This document shows, piece by piece, positions 9,053 to 18,079 of a stretch of DNA of 64,000 nt (its first letter is position 1; each line of letters starts with the position of its first letter). The DNA is taken from contig NZ_CP022464.2 of assembly GCF_002234575.2 (NCBI RefSeq), positions 1,736,001 to 1,800,000 of the forward strand, read 5' to 3'. The translations under genes and the position numbers were made by a program. The stretch comes from Enterocloster bolteae (GTDB taxonomy: Bacteria > Bacillota > Clostridia > Lachnospirales > Lachnospiraceae). The notes beneath the pieces are model-generated. The model was given only the letters and a program-made list of their open reading frames with translations, made no database searches and was not told where the DNA came from.

Positions 9053-12000
9053 ACAGCAAGAGGTTATAGACAGCAGAAACAGGAACCTTCTGGTGTCCGC
9101 GGCAGCGGGCAGCGGTAAGACGGCCGTGCTGGTGGAACGTATCATCCAGATGATAAGCGAAGGAGACCGCCCACTGGATATTGACCAGCTGCTGGTAATG
9201 ACGTTTACCAATGCAGCTGCGGCTGAGATGCGGGAGAGGATAGGCGCCGCAGTGGAGCAGAAGCTGAAGGAACGTCCTGAGGATGAGCATCTGTGGCTCC
9301 AGGCAGCCCTGATCCCCCAGGCCCAGATTACCACCATTGACAGCTTCTGCCTGAATATCATCCGCAGCCATTATAACAGCCTGGACATAGATCCGGCCTT
9401 CCGTATCGGGGATGAGGGGGAGCTGTCCCTTCTGCGGGGGGACTGCATGGGGGAAATGCTGGAAAACTGTTACGATGAGGCGGATGAGGAGTTTGGAAGG
9501 TTCGTGGAGCATTTCGGACGGGGAAAGTCAGACAGGGGAATTGAGGATGTGATTCTCCAGGCATGGCAGTTTTCCCAGAGCCATCCATGGCCGCAGGAAT
9601 GGCTTGCAGCCTGTCAGAAGGAGCTGGAGGAGGAAAGCATCGGGGAAATGGAGGAAAGCCCCTGGATGGTGTTCCTGATGGAGGATGTGGCCAGACAGAT
9701 GGCAGAGCTTTCCGGGCAGCTGGGGGAAGCCCTTAATGTGTGCCTGGAGGAAAACGGCCCCCTGGCATACGAGCCCATGCTCATAAGCGACAGAAGTAAA
9801 ATCGAGGCCATAGGAAGGGCCGCTTCCACAGGCAGCTTTGAAGCCCTGTATAACAGCCTGCAGAACATGAGCTTCGACCGGCTGGCATCCATCCGGAGCA
9901 AGGATATTGACGGTGATAAGAAGGCATTTGTAAGCGCATGCAGGGACCGGATCAAGAAGGCCGTGGCAAAATGCAGGGAGCTCTACGGCCAGCAGAGTCC
10001 GCAGGAAGTCGTGGAAAGCATGAGAGGGACCAGAAGGGTCATCCGGGAGCTCTTAAGGCTTACAGGCATGTTCGACCAGGCATACAGGGATGCCAAGCGG
10101 GAGCGGAACGTGCTGGATTTTAATGATTTGGAGCATCTGGCGCTGGAGGTTCTGTATGTGCGGGAGGAAACCGGAAACGGGGAAGAAAGGGTTTCCCGTC
10201 ATCCGTCCCAGGTGGCAGACGAGCTCAGCCGGCAGTATGAGGAGATATTGGTGGACGAATACCAGGACAGCAATTATGTCCAGGAAGCATTGATCACCAG
10301 CATTTCCAGGGAGCGGTTCGGTTATCCCAACGTATTTATGGTGGGGGATGTGAAGCAGAGCATATACAGGTTCCGTCTGGCCAGGCCGGAGCTTTTTATG
10401 GATAAATATGAAAAATATTCCAGGCAGGGCGGACCGTACCAAATGATTGAATTACAGCAGAACTTCCGGAGCAGGGAGTCTGTGCTGACCAGTGTCAATG
10501 ATGTGTTTTATCAAATCATGACAAAGAATCTGGGAGGAATCACATACACGCCTGAGACAGCCCTTTATCCCGGAGCGGTATTTGAGGAAGTGAACAGGAA
10601 AACGGTTTGTGGCCCGGGACTGGAAGAGGGGGAGTCTGACACGCAGGAATCCGGCCCTGTTTCCTTCCTTGCAGGAACGCCTACGGAGCTTCTCATGGTG
10701 GATACGGGTGCGGAAGCACTGAAGCAGCTGGATGAAGACTCCCTTGATTATACGGCAAAAGAGCTGGAAGCCAGACTGATTGCCGGAAGGATACGCCAGC
10801 TGGTAAGCCAAGGCCAGGGGATTTTGGTGTGGGACAAATCCAGGGGAGCTTACCGCAGGGCCCGTTACGGCGACGTGGTTATCCTGCTCAGAAGCATGAC
10901 GGGATGGTCGGAGGTATTTGTAAATGTGCTGATGAATGAAGGCATCCCGGCTTTTGCCCAGACCAGGACAGGATATTTCAACACGGTTGAGGTGGAGACG
11001 GTTCTCAGCCTTCTGTCTGTTGTTGATAATCCCATGCAGGATATTCCGCTGGCAGCCGTTATGCGCTCGCCCATTGTGGGGATGGATGATGAGGAGATGG
11101 CCTGGATGATGGCCGCCTACAAGCGGAATTCCCAAAAGGGCCAGGACCGGGGCGTATACGGGGCATGGAGGCTCTGGCTGGAGGAAGGGCCGGTGCCGGA
11201 GGAAGAACTGGAGCAGGAGGAAGGACTGAGGCCGGGAGAAGGGCCGGGGCCGGAGGAAGAACCGGAGCAGGAGGAAGGTCTGGGGCCGGGAAAAGGGCCG
11301 GGGCCGGAGGAAAATCCTGACAGGGAAGAAGGTTTAATCACAGTGGGATTATGCAGCATACCGGCAGAGGCAGCCCATTCCATTTCCCTTAAATCCCTTA
11401 AGCTGTCACTCCTTATGGAACGGCTGCGGGGGGAGGCAAGGCATCTGCCTATCCATGAGCTGCTGTACCGGGTATACAAGGAGAGCGGATATTACGACTA
11501 TGTATCCGCCATGCCGGCCGGGGAGACGAGACGGGCCAACCTGGACATGCTGGTGGAAAAGGCAGCTGCCTATGAATCCACCAGCTACAAGGGTCTGTTT
11601 CATTTTGTAAGGTACATTGAAAAACTGAAGAAATTTGATACGGATTTCGGTGAGGCCAGCGTGGCCGGTGAGCAGGACAATACGGTGCGCATCATGAGTA
11701 TTCACAAGAGCAAAGGTCTGGAATTCCCAGTGGTATTTCTGGCTGGCCTGGGAAAGCGGTTTAACAAGCAGGATGCGTACGGACAGATTCTTCTGGATGC
11801 GGATTTAGGGGCTGCGGCAGATTTCCTGGACCTGGAGCTGCGGGTCAAGGCGCCGACTCTTAAAAAGCAGGCATTGAAGCGCCGGCTGGAGCTGGAAACA
11901 ATGGGGGAGGAGCTCAGGGTCCTTTATGTGGCCATGACCAGGGCCAAGGAAAAGCTGATTATGACAGCCGCGGATAAGTCACTGGAGAATAAGCTGGGAA

Positions 12001-13025
12001 AATGGAAGGACATTCCCCTGTCCCAGGGCCAGCTGCCCTATACCATACTGGCTTCAGCCAATTCCTGCCTGGACTGGCTCCTTATGGCCCAGCCCGCTAT
12101 TCCTGCCGCCCACATGGAAATGCGTCAGATTCAGGTAAAAGATCTGATTGGCGAGGAAATTACCCGGCAAATCATACGGAAGATGAAAAAGGAAGACCTT
12201 CTGAACCTGGATGGGGAGAGGGTGTATGATGCAGCATTTGGAACACATCTCAGAAAAGTCCTGGAATATGAATACCCTTATGAATCAGATACCGGACTGT
12301 ACGCTATGGTGTCTGTATCCGAGCTCAAAAAACAGAGCCAGATAGGACGGGCAGAGGATGCCATTGGCACGGACCGTGACAATCTGGAGGGGGCAGCCCT
12401 TGGTGAGCTGACGGCGCTGAGGGGAAAACAGGATGTGGCAGGCTCCGGATTCAGGGAATCAGGAGAACAGAATAAACCATCTTCATCCGGCCCAAACCGC
12501 GGAGCTCTGCGGGGAACCGCATACCACGCGGTTCTGGAGCATATCCGGTTCCATGAGATACACAGCCTGTCAGAGGTAAAGCCGGTGGTGGATGAGCTTC
12601 TGGAGAACGGATTTCTGGACCAGGAAGCCCGTGACTTTATTAATCCCAATGTCATATGGAATTTCCTGTCCAGTTCCTTGGGGACGCGTATGGCGAAAGC
12701 ACAGGCAGAGGGACGCATCCATAAGGAGCAGCAGTTTATCATAGGCATACCTGCCAGGGAAATGGGCCTTGGTGATTCCGACGAGCTGGTACTTATCCAG
12801 GGAATCATCGACGCCTATCTGGAGGAAGAGGACGGACTGGTCCTTATTGACTATAAAACAGACCATGTGCCGGAGGGAAGTCCGGAACAAGGGGAAAAGA
12901 TGCTGGCAGAGCGCTACAGAGTCCAGCTGGACTATTATGAGCGCGCATTGACCCAGCTGACTGAGAAACATGTAAAAGAGCGCATTATTTATTCCCTTGC
13001 GCTTCAGATGAGTATAAACGTATGA
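9030..13025 (+). CDS. addA: AddA, ATP-dependent helicase/nuclease subunit A
   Basis: 1331 residues. UvrD-type superfamily 1 helicase fused to a RecB-type nuclease. Walker A is SAAAGSGKT (Lys30). Motif II is LVDEYQDSNY (Asp409, Glu410), followed by GDVKQSIYRFRLARPELF, LQQNFRS, MSIHKSKGLEFPVVF and LYVAMTRAKEKL. The nuclease motif is LIDYKTDHV (Asp1274, Lys1276). I chose the ATG at 9030, which gives the standard MAVNWTSKQQEVID beginning and has an upstream AGGAGACGAGG. An unusual Glu/Gly/Pro-rich repeat insertion lies at residues about 721-769 (11190-11335), in helicase territory. Overlap with addB indicates coupled translation. Confidence 0.96.
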   Translation: MAVNWTSKQQEVIDSRNRNLLVSAAAGSGKTAVLVERIIQMISEGDRPLDIDQLLVMTFTNAAAAEMRERIGAAVEQKLKERPEDEHLWLQAALIPQAQITTIDSFCLNIIRSHYNSLDIDPAFRIGDEGELSLLRGDCMGEMLENCYDEADEEFGRFVEHFGRGKSDRGIEDVILQAWQFSQSHPWPQEWLAACQKELEEESIGEMEESPWMVFLMEDVARQMAELSGQLGEALNVCLEENGPLAYEPMLISDRSKIEAIGRAASTGSFEALYNSLQNMSFDRLASIRSKDIDGDKKAFVSACRDRIKKAVAKCRELYGQQSPQEVVESMRGTRRVIRELLRLTGMFDQAYRDAKRERNVLDFNDLEHLALEVLYVREETGNGEERVSRHPSQVADELSRQYEEILVDEYQDSNYVQEALITSISRERFGYPNVFMVGDVKQSIYRFRLARPELFMDKYEKYSRQGGPYQMIELQQNFRSRESVLTSVNDVFYQIMTKNLGGITYTPETALYPGAVFEEVNRKTVCGPGLEEGESDTQESGPVSFLAGTPTELLMVDTGAEALKQLDEDSLDYTAKELEARLIAGRIRQLVSQGQGILVWDKSRGAYRRARYGDVVILLRSMTGWSEVFVNVLMNEGIPAFAQTRTGYFNTVEVETVLSLLSVVDNPMQDIPLAAVMRSPIVGMDDEEMAWMMAAYKRNSQKGQDRGVYGAWRLWLEEGPVPEEELEQEEGLRPGEGPGPEEEPEQEEGLGPGKGPGPEENPDREEGLITVGLCSIPAEAAHSISLKSLKLSLLMERLRGEARHLPIHELLYRVYKESGYYDYVSAMPAGETRRANLDMLVEKAAAYESTSYKGLFHFVRYIEKLKKFDTDFGEASVAGEQDNTVRIMSIHKSKGLEFPVVFLAGLGKRFNKQDAYGQILLDADLGAAADFLDLELRVKAPTLKKQALKRRLELETMGEELRVLYVAMTRAKEKLIMTAADKSLENKLGKWKDIPLSQGQLPYTILASANSCLDWLLMAQPAIPAAHMEMRQIQVKDLIGEEITRQIIRKMKKEDLLNLDGERVYDAAFGTHLRKVLEYEYPYESDTGLYAMVSVSELKKQSQIGRAEDAIGTDRDNLEGAALGELTALRGKQDVAGSGFRESGEQNKPSSSGPNRGALRGTAYHAVLEHIRFHEIHSLSEVKPVVDELLENGFLDQEARDFINPNVIWNFLSSSLGTRMAKAQAEGRIHKEQQFIIGIPAREMGLGDSDELVLIQGIIDAYLEEEDGLVLIDYKTDHVPEGSPEQGEKMLAERYRVQLDYYERALTQLTEKHVKERIIYSLALQMSINV
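11190..11335 (+). repeat. in-frame 54-bp repeats inside addA
   Basis: About three copies of an 18-codon unit, two of 54 bp and a shorter diverged one, encode alternating PGxGPGPEE and EEPEQEEG stretches. They are in frame, acidic, and absent from the AddA proteins I know. They are most likely a flexible surface loop expanded by replication slippage. Confidence 0.75.
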
Positions 13026-13039
13026 AAGAAGGAATAAGG

Positions 13040-13984
13040 ATGAATCAGAAAAGAGAAATAAGAACCGTATCCCTCATTGGACTGGGAGCCATTGGCTGTT
13101 TCCTGGCCAGTCATCTGGGGCCTCTGATGGGAGATAATCTGCGTGTGATTGCAGGGGGCAGCCGCCGTGAACGTCTGGAACAGGAAGGCGTCATGGTCAA
13201 TGGGGTCCGCCACCATTTCAACATCGTATCCCCGGAGGAAACCTGCGGTCAGGATTATCCGGATTTAGCTATTATCATCACCAAGTTTCCTGCCCTGTCC
13301 CAGGCTTTGGAGGACATGAGAAACCAGATTGGGCCGGATACCCTTATCATGGCCCCGTTAAACGGGGTGGAGGCAGAGGAAAAGGTGGCAGCGGTATTTG
13401 GATGGGATAATCTGCTGTATTCCCTGGCAAAGGTAAGCGTGGTCATGAAGGACGGGTGCGCCTCCTTTAATCCAAAGGTTGCCCGGATTGAAATGGGGGA
13501 GAAGCACAATGAGACAGTGTCCCCCAGGGTACAGGCTGTGAAGGAGCTGTTTGAGGGGGCGGGCATACGTACCGTTGTTCCGGAGGATATGGAGCGGGCC
13601 ATCTGGTATAAATACATGTGCAATGTCAGTGAGAACCAGAGCGCCGCTGTCCTGGGCATCCCCTTTGGGGCCTGGAGTGTCAGCGCAGATGCCAATTTTA
13701 TCCGTGAGAAGCTGATGAGGGAGGTCATAGCCATTGCGCAAAAGAAAGGAATCGACCTCTCGGAAAAGGATATGGAAAAACAGGCCAGCGTGCTTAAGGA
13801 CGTGCCTCCTAAAAATAAACCGTCCACCCTCCAGGACATTGAGGCAGGCCGCAAGACCGAGGTGGAAATGTTCGGAGGCACCATCATCCGTATGGGCCGT
13901 GAGCTGGGAGTGCCTACGCCTTATAATGAAATGTTCTACCATGGAATTAAGGTGCTGGAGCAGAAGAATGAGGGGTTGTTTTAA
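13040..13984 (+). CDS. ketopantoate reductase family protein (PanE/ApbA-like)
   Basis: About 314 residues. N-terminal Rossmann fold (VSLIGLGAIGCFLASHL) for NADPH, central KFPALSQALEDM and APLNGVEAEE segments, and the C-terminal helical domain with the family's Lys and Asn in IWYKYMCNVSENQSAAVLG and the TLQDIEAGRKTEVEMFGG motif. These are the features of 2-dehydropantoate 2-reductases. The family has paralogs with other 2-oxoacid substrates and no pantothenate genes lie nearby, so the substrate is not certain. An ATG at 13022 overlaps the addA stop, but GAAGGA is better placed for the ATG at 13040. A terminator follows. Confidence 0.88.
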   Translation: MNQKREIRTVSLIGLGAIGCFLASHLGPLMGDNLRVIAGGSRRERLEQEGVMVNGVRHHFNIVSPEETCGQDYPDLAIIITKFPALSQALEDMRNQIGPDTLIMAPLNGVEAEEKVAAVFGWDNLLYSLAKVSVVMKDGCASFNPKVARIEMGEKHNETVSPRVQAVKELFEGAGIRTVVPEDMERAIWYKYMCNVSENQSAAVLGIPFGAWSVSADANFIREKLMREVIAIAQKKGIDLSEKDMEKQASVLKDVPPKNKPSTLQDIEAGRKTEVEMFGGTIIRMGRELGVPTPYNEMFYHGIKVLEQKNEGLF

Positions 13985-14031
13985 GAAAAATACGGTGTCA
14001 CCTGCGCTGGGGAGAGGCAGATGGAAATAAG

Positions 14032-14072
14032 AAAAGACGGATGACCATTCCCACGGTCCATCCGTCTTTCCT
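14032..14072. terminator. bidirectional rho-independent terminator
   Basis: Perfect 10-bp stem AAAGACGGAT (14033-14042) with ATCCGTCTTT (14060-14069), extended by an inner GACC/GGTC. It is flanked by A and T/C-rich runs and sits between the convergent ketopantoate-reductase-like and thyA genes. Confidence 0.75.
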
Positions 14073-14082
14073 TATTTCCTGC

Positions 14083-14913
14083 CTATATAGCCACAGGAAT
14101 CTTCCCGCTAAAGGTGTGATACTGATAATGTTCCAGCCGGAAGCTGTCAGTGGTGAACTGATAGAAATTCTGGATGGAAGTGTCCATGGACAGGGTTGGA
14201 CCTGGGTAAGGCTCCCGTTTCAGCAACTCCTCCACCATGGGTATATGCCGGTCGTAGATATGGGCGTCTGCAATAACATGGACCAATTCACCGGGTTTCA
14301 GGCCGCTTACCTGCGCCAGCATGTGGAGCAGGACCGCATACTGGCATACGTTCCAGCTGTTGGCTGTCAGCATATCCTGGGAGCGCTGGTTTAAGATACC
14401 GTTCAGGGTATTACCGGAGACATTGAAGGTCATGCTGTAGGCGCAGGGATAGAGGTTCATTTCGCATAGATCATGGTGGTTGTAGATATTGGACATGATC
14501 CGGCGGCTTAAGGGATTGTGCTTCAGGTCATACAGGATGCGGTCTACCTGGTCAAAATCCCCTTCCTTATAATGGTGCTTTACACCCAGCTGGTAGCCGT
14601 AGGCCTTGCCTATGCTGCCGTTCTCATCTGCCCATGAATCCCAGATGTGGCTGTTCAGGTCATGGATGTTGTTGGATTTTTTCTGCCATATCCACAGAAG
14701 CTCGTCCACTGCCGACTTAAAGGCAGTGCGCCGCAGGGTGATGACGGGAAATTCCCTGGTAAGATCGTAGCGGTTCACGATGCCAAAGCGCTTGATGGTG
14801 TGGGCCGGGGTGCCGTCCTCCCATACCGGACGCACGTCATAGTCTGTATCCCAGACGCCGTGTTCTAATATATCGTTGCAGTTTTGTATGAATATCTGGT
14901 CTGCGTAGCTCAT
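14083..14913 (-). CDS. thyA: thymidylate synthase
   Basis: About 276 residues from the ATG at 14913, which has GGAGG nine bases upstream. A longer frame to 14973 and an ATG at 14919 are less likely. It converts dUMP to dTMP with methylenetetrahydrofolate. Recognisable segments: the dUMP phosphate-binding LSRRIMSNIYN, catalytic Cys157 in NLYPCAYSMTFNVSG, LNQRSQDMLTANSWNVCQYA, and the C-terminal HVIADAHIYDRHIPMVEELL. The catalytic Cys is followed by Ala, not the His of the PPCH motif found in most ThyA proteins. The neighbouring dihydrofolate reductase regenerates tetrahydrofolate from the dihydrofolate this enzyme makes. The two genes are divergent and share promoter DNA. Confidence 0.95.
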   Translation of the reverse strand: MSYADQIFIQNCNDILEHGVWDTDYDVRPVWEDGTPAHTIKRFGIVNRYDLTREFPVITLRRTAFKSAVDELLWIWQKKSNNIHDLNSHIWDSWADENGSIGKAYGYQLGVKHHYKEGDFDQVDRILYDLKHNPLSRRIMSNIYNHHDLCEMNLYPCAYSMTFNVSGNTLNGILNQRSQDMLTANSWNVCQYAVLLHMLAQVSGLKPGELVHVIADAHIYDRHIPMVEELLKREPYPGPTLSMDTSIQNFYQFTTDSFRLEHYQYHTFSGKIPVAI

Positions 14914-14944
14914 GTTCATTGTCCTCCATTTTAAATATGGAATC

Positions 14945-14991
14945 ATTATAACAGAGGACACCTTTTCTTTCAAAGGGTTTCATGATATAAT
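14945..14991. promoter_or_regulatory. divergent thyA/folA promoters
   Basis: Reverse strand: TTGAAA (14973-14968), a 17-base spacer, then TATAAT (14950-14945), a near-consensus promoter for thyA. Forward strand: TGATATAAT, an extended -10 element with TATAAT at 14986-14991, for folA. The two lie close enough that expression of the pair could be coupled. Confidence 0.7.
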
Positions 14992-15057
14992 CGGTCAAGA
15001 CCGGTGAACGGGACAGGGATAAACAGATACCTGGAAGAAAATGGGAGGTATTCACAT

Positions 15058-15549
15058 ATGAATCTGATTGTTGCAGTGGATGAGAAATGGGGAATAGGTA
15101 AGGACGGCGGTCTCCTTGCGCATCTCCCGGAGGATATGAAGTATTTCAGAGAGACCACCAGTGGCAGGACCGTGGTCATGGGACGCAGGACCCTGGAGAG
15201 CTTTCCCGGTGGAAAGCCCCTGAAGAACCGCGTAAATATGGTTTTGTCCAGAAATGAATCGTATTCTCCTGAGGGTGTGCAGGTGTACCACAGGGCGGAG
15301 GATGTGCTGGAGGCATTAAAGGACTGTAATGAGGATGATGTGTTCATCATCGGCGGGGGCATGATATACAGGGAGTTTCTTCCCTACTGCAATAAGGCAT
15401 ATGTGACCTACATCCACAGGACCTTTGAGGTGGACACGGATTTTGAAAATCTGGATCAGGATGAAAACTGGAAACTGGAGTCGGTAAGCGATGGCAGGGA
15501 GCATGAGGGCATTTCCTTTGAATTCAGAATATACAGAAGGGTAAGGTGA
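15058..15549 (+). CDS. folA: dihydrofolate reductase
   Basis: 163 residues. It begins MNLIVAVDEKWGIGKDGGL at an ATG with GGGAGG upstream. The catalytic acid is the Asp in LPEDMKYF, the NADPH-binding motif is VVMGRRTLESFPGG, and IIGGGMIYREFLPYC is the conserved Gly-rich C-terminal segment. It reduces dihydrofolate to tetrahydrofolate with NADPH. It is divergent from thyA and followed 7 bases later by a second, shorter-motif copy of the same family. Confidence 0.95.
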   Translation: MNLIVAVDEKWGIGKDGGLLAHLPEDMKYFRETTSGRTVVMGRRTLESFPGGKPLKNRVNMVLSRNESYSPEGVQVYHRAEDVLEALKDCNEDDVFIIGGGMIYREFLPYCNKAYVTYIHRTFEVDTDFENLDQDENWKLESVSDGREHEGISFEFRIYRRVR

Positions 15550-15556
15550 GGGGATA

Positions 15557-16048
15557 TTGAATCTTTGCGTGACAGCGGACAGGCATTGGGCCATCGGCAA
15601 GGACGGCAGGCCACTGGTGACGATTCCGGCCGACCGGCAGATGTTTCTTAAGGAGACGGCCGGCAAGGTGGTGGTCATGGGGCGCAGGACCCTGGAGGGA
15701 CTGCCGGGAGGACAGCCCTTTGGAAACCGGGTAAATATTGTCCTGACCCATGATATGCAGTATAAGGTAAAGGGCGCAGTGGTCTGCCACAGCCTGGAGG
15801 AGGCGCTTAAGGCGCTTAAGGATTACGATGAAGGTGATATCTATATCATAGGAGGGGAGAGCGTTTACCGGCAGTTCCTTCCCTATTGCACAACGGCCCA
15901 TGTGACCAGTATTGATTATACCTATGACGGGGATGCATACTTTCCTGATTTGGAAGAGGAAGAGGGATGGTATCTGGCGGAAGAGGGGGACGAACAGACC
16001 TATTTTGACCTCTGTTATACCTTCCGGAGGTTCCGGAGAAAAAAGTAA
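15557..16048 (+). CDS. second dihydrofolate reductase paralog
   Basis: 163 residues, exactly the length of the preceding gene, starting at a TTG behind GGTGAGGGG. It reads MNLCVTADRHWAIGKDGRPL, then IPADRQMFLKETAGKVVVMGRRTLEGLPGG, and IIGGESVYRQFLPYC. It aligns along its whole length with folA and keeps the active-site Asp (IPADRQMF) and cofactor motifs. The strongly conserved GGG of the IIGGG motif is changed to GGE. It is either a divergent isozyme (possibly antifolate-tolerant) or a specialised reductase; the sequence does not decide. Confidence 0.9.
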   Translation: MNLCVTADRHWAIGKDGRPLVTIPADRQMFLKETAGKVVVMGRRTLEGLPGGQPFGNRVNIVLTHDMQYKVKGAVVCHSLEEALKALKDYDEGDIYIIGGESVYRQFLPYCTTAHVTSIDYTYDGDAYFPDLEEEEGWYLAEEGDEQTYFDLCYTFRRFRRKK

Positions 16049-16110
16049 TAAAAAAATTGTTCAACACGCTGAAAAAAAGAAAATAATTTTTGAAAAAATT
16101 TAAAAACCGG

Positions 16111-16172
16111 TTGTAACATGAAGCAGAAAATGTTAATATAAAGCTTGTGCGAGGGTAAATTCTCACAAGCTT
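16111..16172 (+). promoter_or_regulatory. promoter and leader hairpin of the epimerase-like gene
   Basis: TTGTAA (16111-16116), a 16-base spacer and TTAATA (16133-16138) form a weak promoter in AT-rich DNA. A 9-bp stem AAGCTTGTG/CACAAGCTT (16141-16149 and 16164-16172) lies where the transcript would begin and is not followed by a T-run, so it is a 5' leader structure or operator, not a terminator. Confidence 0.45.
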
Positions 16173-16203
16173 CTTAAAAAACAGGAGAACGGGGGAATAT
16201 ATA

Positions 16204-17115
16204 GTGAAACAGGATGGAACATTATTTACACTTGAAAATGATGAGCTTCTAGTTACTGTTGCCCGCCGCGGTGCAGAACTTACCAGGATTTATGACAAGA
16301 AAGCGGACCGCGAAGTGCTTTGGTGCGCTGAACCGTCTGTGTGGAACAGACACGCCCCTGTGCTTTTTCCGTTTGTGGGAAAATGTTATGAGGGAGCGTA
16401 TGTCCATGATGGGAAAGAATACGGCATGACGCCCCACGGCTTTGCAAGGGATATGGATTTTGAACCTCTTCTCTGTGATATGGACGAATGCTGGTTCCGT
16501 TTGAAGGACACGCCGGAGACATATGAAAAGTATCCGTTCCATTTCGAGGTGGAGATTGGTCACAGGCTGGAAGGCAGAACCATCGAGGTTATGTGGAAGG
16601 TTGCCAATACGGATTCAGGCGAGATGCTGTTTATGATGGGCGGACATCCTGCTTTTCAGGTGCCGGAAGGGAAAAACATATACGATTTCACCTTTGAGTT
16701 TAACCGGAGAGGGTGCAGGGAGGGACGGTTTACGGATTGTCTCCATTATCTTGCGCCTAATGCGAACGGCTATGAGAAGGAAGAACTTCAGGGAAATTTG
16801 AAGCTGTCAGAGGGCCGGGTGCCGCTGACAAAAGGATTTTTCGATACAGCTCTTACATATATGTTTGATGAAGCACAGGTCAGCAGCGTGAGCCTGATGG
16901 TGGATGGAAGCCCCTATGTGACGTTGGAATGCAGCGATTTCCCATATTTGGGAATATGGACAATGGAGGCCACCCATCCCTTTGTATGTCTGGAACCATG
17001 GTACGGTATCTGCGCATCAGATGGATATAAGGGGGAATTGAAGGACAGAAGGGGAATCATATCGTTGCCCGGATGGGAAAACTGGCAGAAGAGCTACCAG
17101 ATCCGGGTGGAATAA
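16204..17115 (+). CDS. aldose 1-epimerase family protein (LacX-like)
   Basis: 303 residues from a GTG with GGGGG about 11 bases upstream. It matches the galactose-mutarotase-like beta-sandwich family, LacX subgroup: ELLVTVARRGAELTRIYDKK, LWCAEPSVWNRHAPVLFPFVG, the MTPHGFARDMDF segment with the catalytic-type His, MGGHPAFQVPEG with a second His, and a C-terminal CLEPWYGICASD with the Glu expected for the base. It probably interconverts anomers of a sugar or sugar derivative in the cytoplasm; the sugar is not known. It precedes nfnAB by 73 bases. Confidence 0.88.
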   Translation: MKQDGTLFTLENDELLVTVARRGAELTRIYDKKADREVLWCAEPSVWNRHAPVLFPFVGKCYEGAYVHDGKEYGMTPHGFARDMDFEPLLCDMDECWFRLKDTPETYEKYPFHFEVEIGHRLEGRTIEVMWKVANTDSGEMLFMMGGHPAFQVPEGKNIYDFTFEFNRRGCREGRFTDCLHYLAPNANGYEKEELQGNLKLSEGRVPLTKGFFDTALTYMFDEAQVSSVSLMVDGSPYVTLECSDFPYLGIWTMEATHPFVCLEPWYGICASDGYKGELKDRRGIISLPGWENWQKSYQIRVE

Positions 17116-17188
17116 CAATGAATGTCACGTCCGGATGCGCGGCGAAATCCAGCTGAGGACGCGAGTATATATTACTAGGAGGAGAACC

Positions 17189-18079
17189 ATGTATAAGATT
17201 GTAAAATCAGAATGCCTGGCAGATAAGATATATCTGATGGACGTGGAAGCACCGCGTATAGCCAGGGCCTGTCAACCAGGCGAATTTGTAATTGTCAAGA
17301 TGGACGAAGTAGGAGAGAGAATCCCGTTAACCATCTGTGACTACGACCGTGAGAAGGGCCTGGTAACCATCGTGTTCCAGATTGTGGGAGCATCCACAGA
17401 GCGTATGGCCGGACTGAAGGCCGGAGACAGCTTCGCAGATTTCGTAGGTCCCCTGGGACAGCCTTCCGAATTCGTGAAGGATGACCTGGAGGAAGTAAAG
17501 AAGAGACGTTATCTCTTTGTAGCCGGCGGCGTGGGAAGCGCGCCTGTTTACCCACAGGTAAAATGGCTGAAAGAGCGCGGCATTGACGTGGATGTGGTGG
17601 AAGGCGCCAAGACCAAGGACATGCTGATTTTGGAAGAGGAAATGAGATCTGTTGCAGGAAACCTCTACATTACCACAGATGACGGTTCCTATGTGCGCAA
17701 GGGCATGGTAACCGACGTTGTCAAGGATTTGGTGGAGAACCAGGGCAAGAAGTACGATGTCTGTGTTGCCATCGGACCTATGATTATGATGAAATTTGTC
17801 TGCAAGCTCACCAAGGAGCTGGGAATCCCAACCATCGTCAGCATGAACCCAATCATGGTGGACGGCACAGGAATGTGCGGCGCCTGCCGTGTAAGCGTTG
17901 GCGGGGAAGTGAAGTTCGCATGTGTGGACGGACCTGAGTTTGACGGCCATCTGGTAGATTTCGACCAGGCCATGAAGCGCCAGCAGATGTACAAGACAGA
18001 AGAGGGCAGAGCCATCTTAAGGCTGCGTGAGGGTGCTACCCATCACGGCGGATGCGGAAACTGCGGAGGTGAGGAATAA
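17189..18079 (+). CDS. nfnA: NfnA, small subunit of NADH-dependent ferredoxin:NADP+ oxidoreductase
   Basis: 296 residues, starting at the ATG with GGAGGAG seven bases upstream (the frame is open from 17135). N-terminal ferredoxin-NADP reductase-type FAD domain (GEFVIVKMDEVGERIPLTIC), then a nucleotide-binding domain (FVAGGVGSAPVYPQVKWL) and a C-terminal [2Fe-2S] site with Cys in GTGMCGACRVSVGG and KFACVDGPEF. This is the layout of NfnA (also annotated as sulfide dehydrogenase subunit or PyrK-like). With NfnB it performs flavin-based bifurcation linking NADPH, NADH and ferredoxin. TAA overlaps the nfnB ATG. Confidence 0.9.
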   Translation: MYKIVKSECLADKIYLMDVEAPRIARACQPGEFVIVKMDEVGERIPLTICDYDREKGLVTIVFQIVGASTERMAGLKAGDSFADFVGPLGQPSEFVKDDLEEVKKRRYLFVAGGVGSAPVYPQVKWLKERGIDVDVVEGAKTKDMLILEEEMRSVAGNLYITTDDGSYVRKGMVTDVVKDLVENQGKKYDVCVAIGPMIMMKFVCKLTKELGIPTIVSMNPIMVDGTGMCGACRVSVGGEVKFACVDGPEFDGHLVDFDQAMKRQQMYKTEEGRAILRLREGATHHGGCGNCGGEE

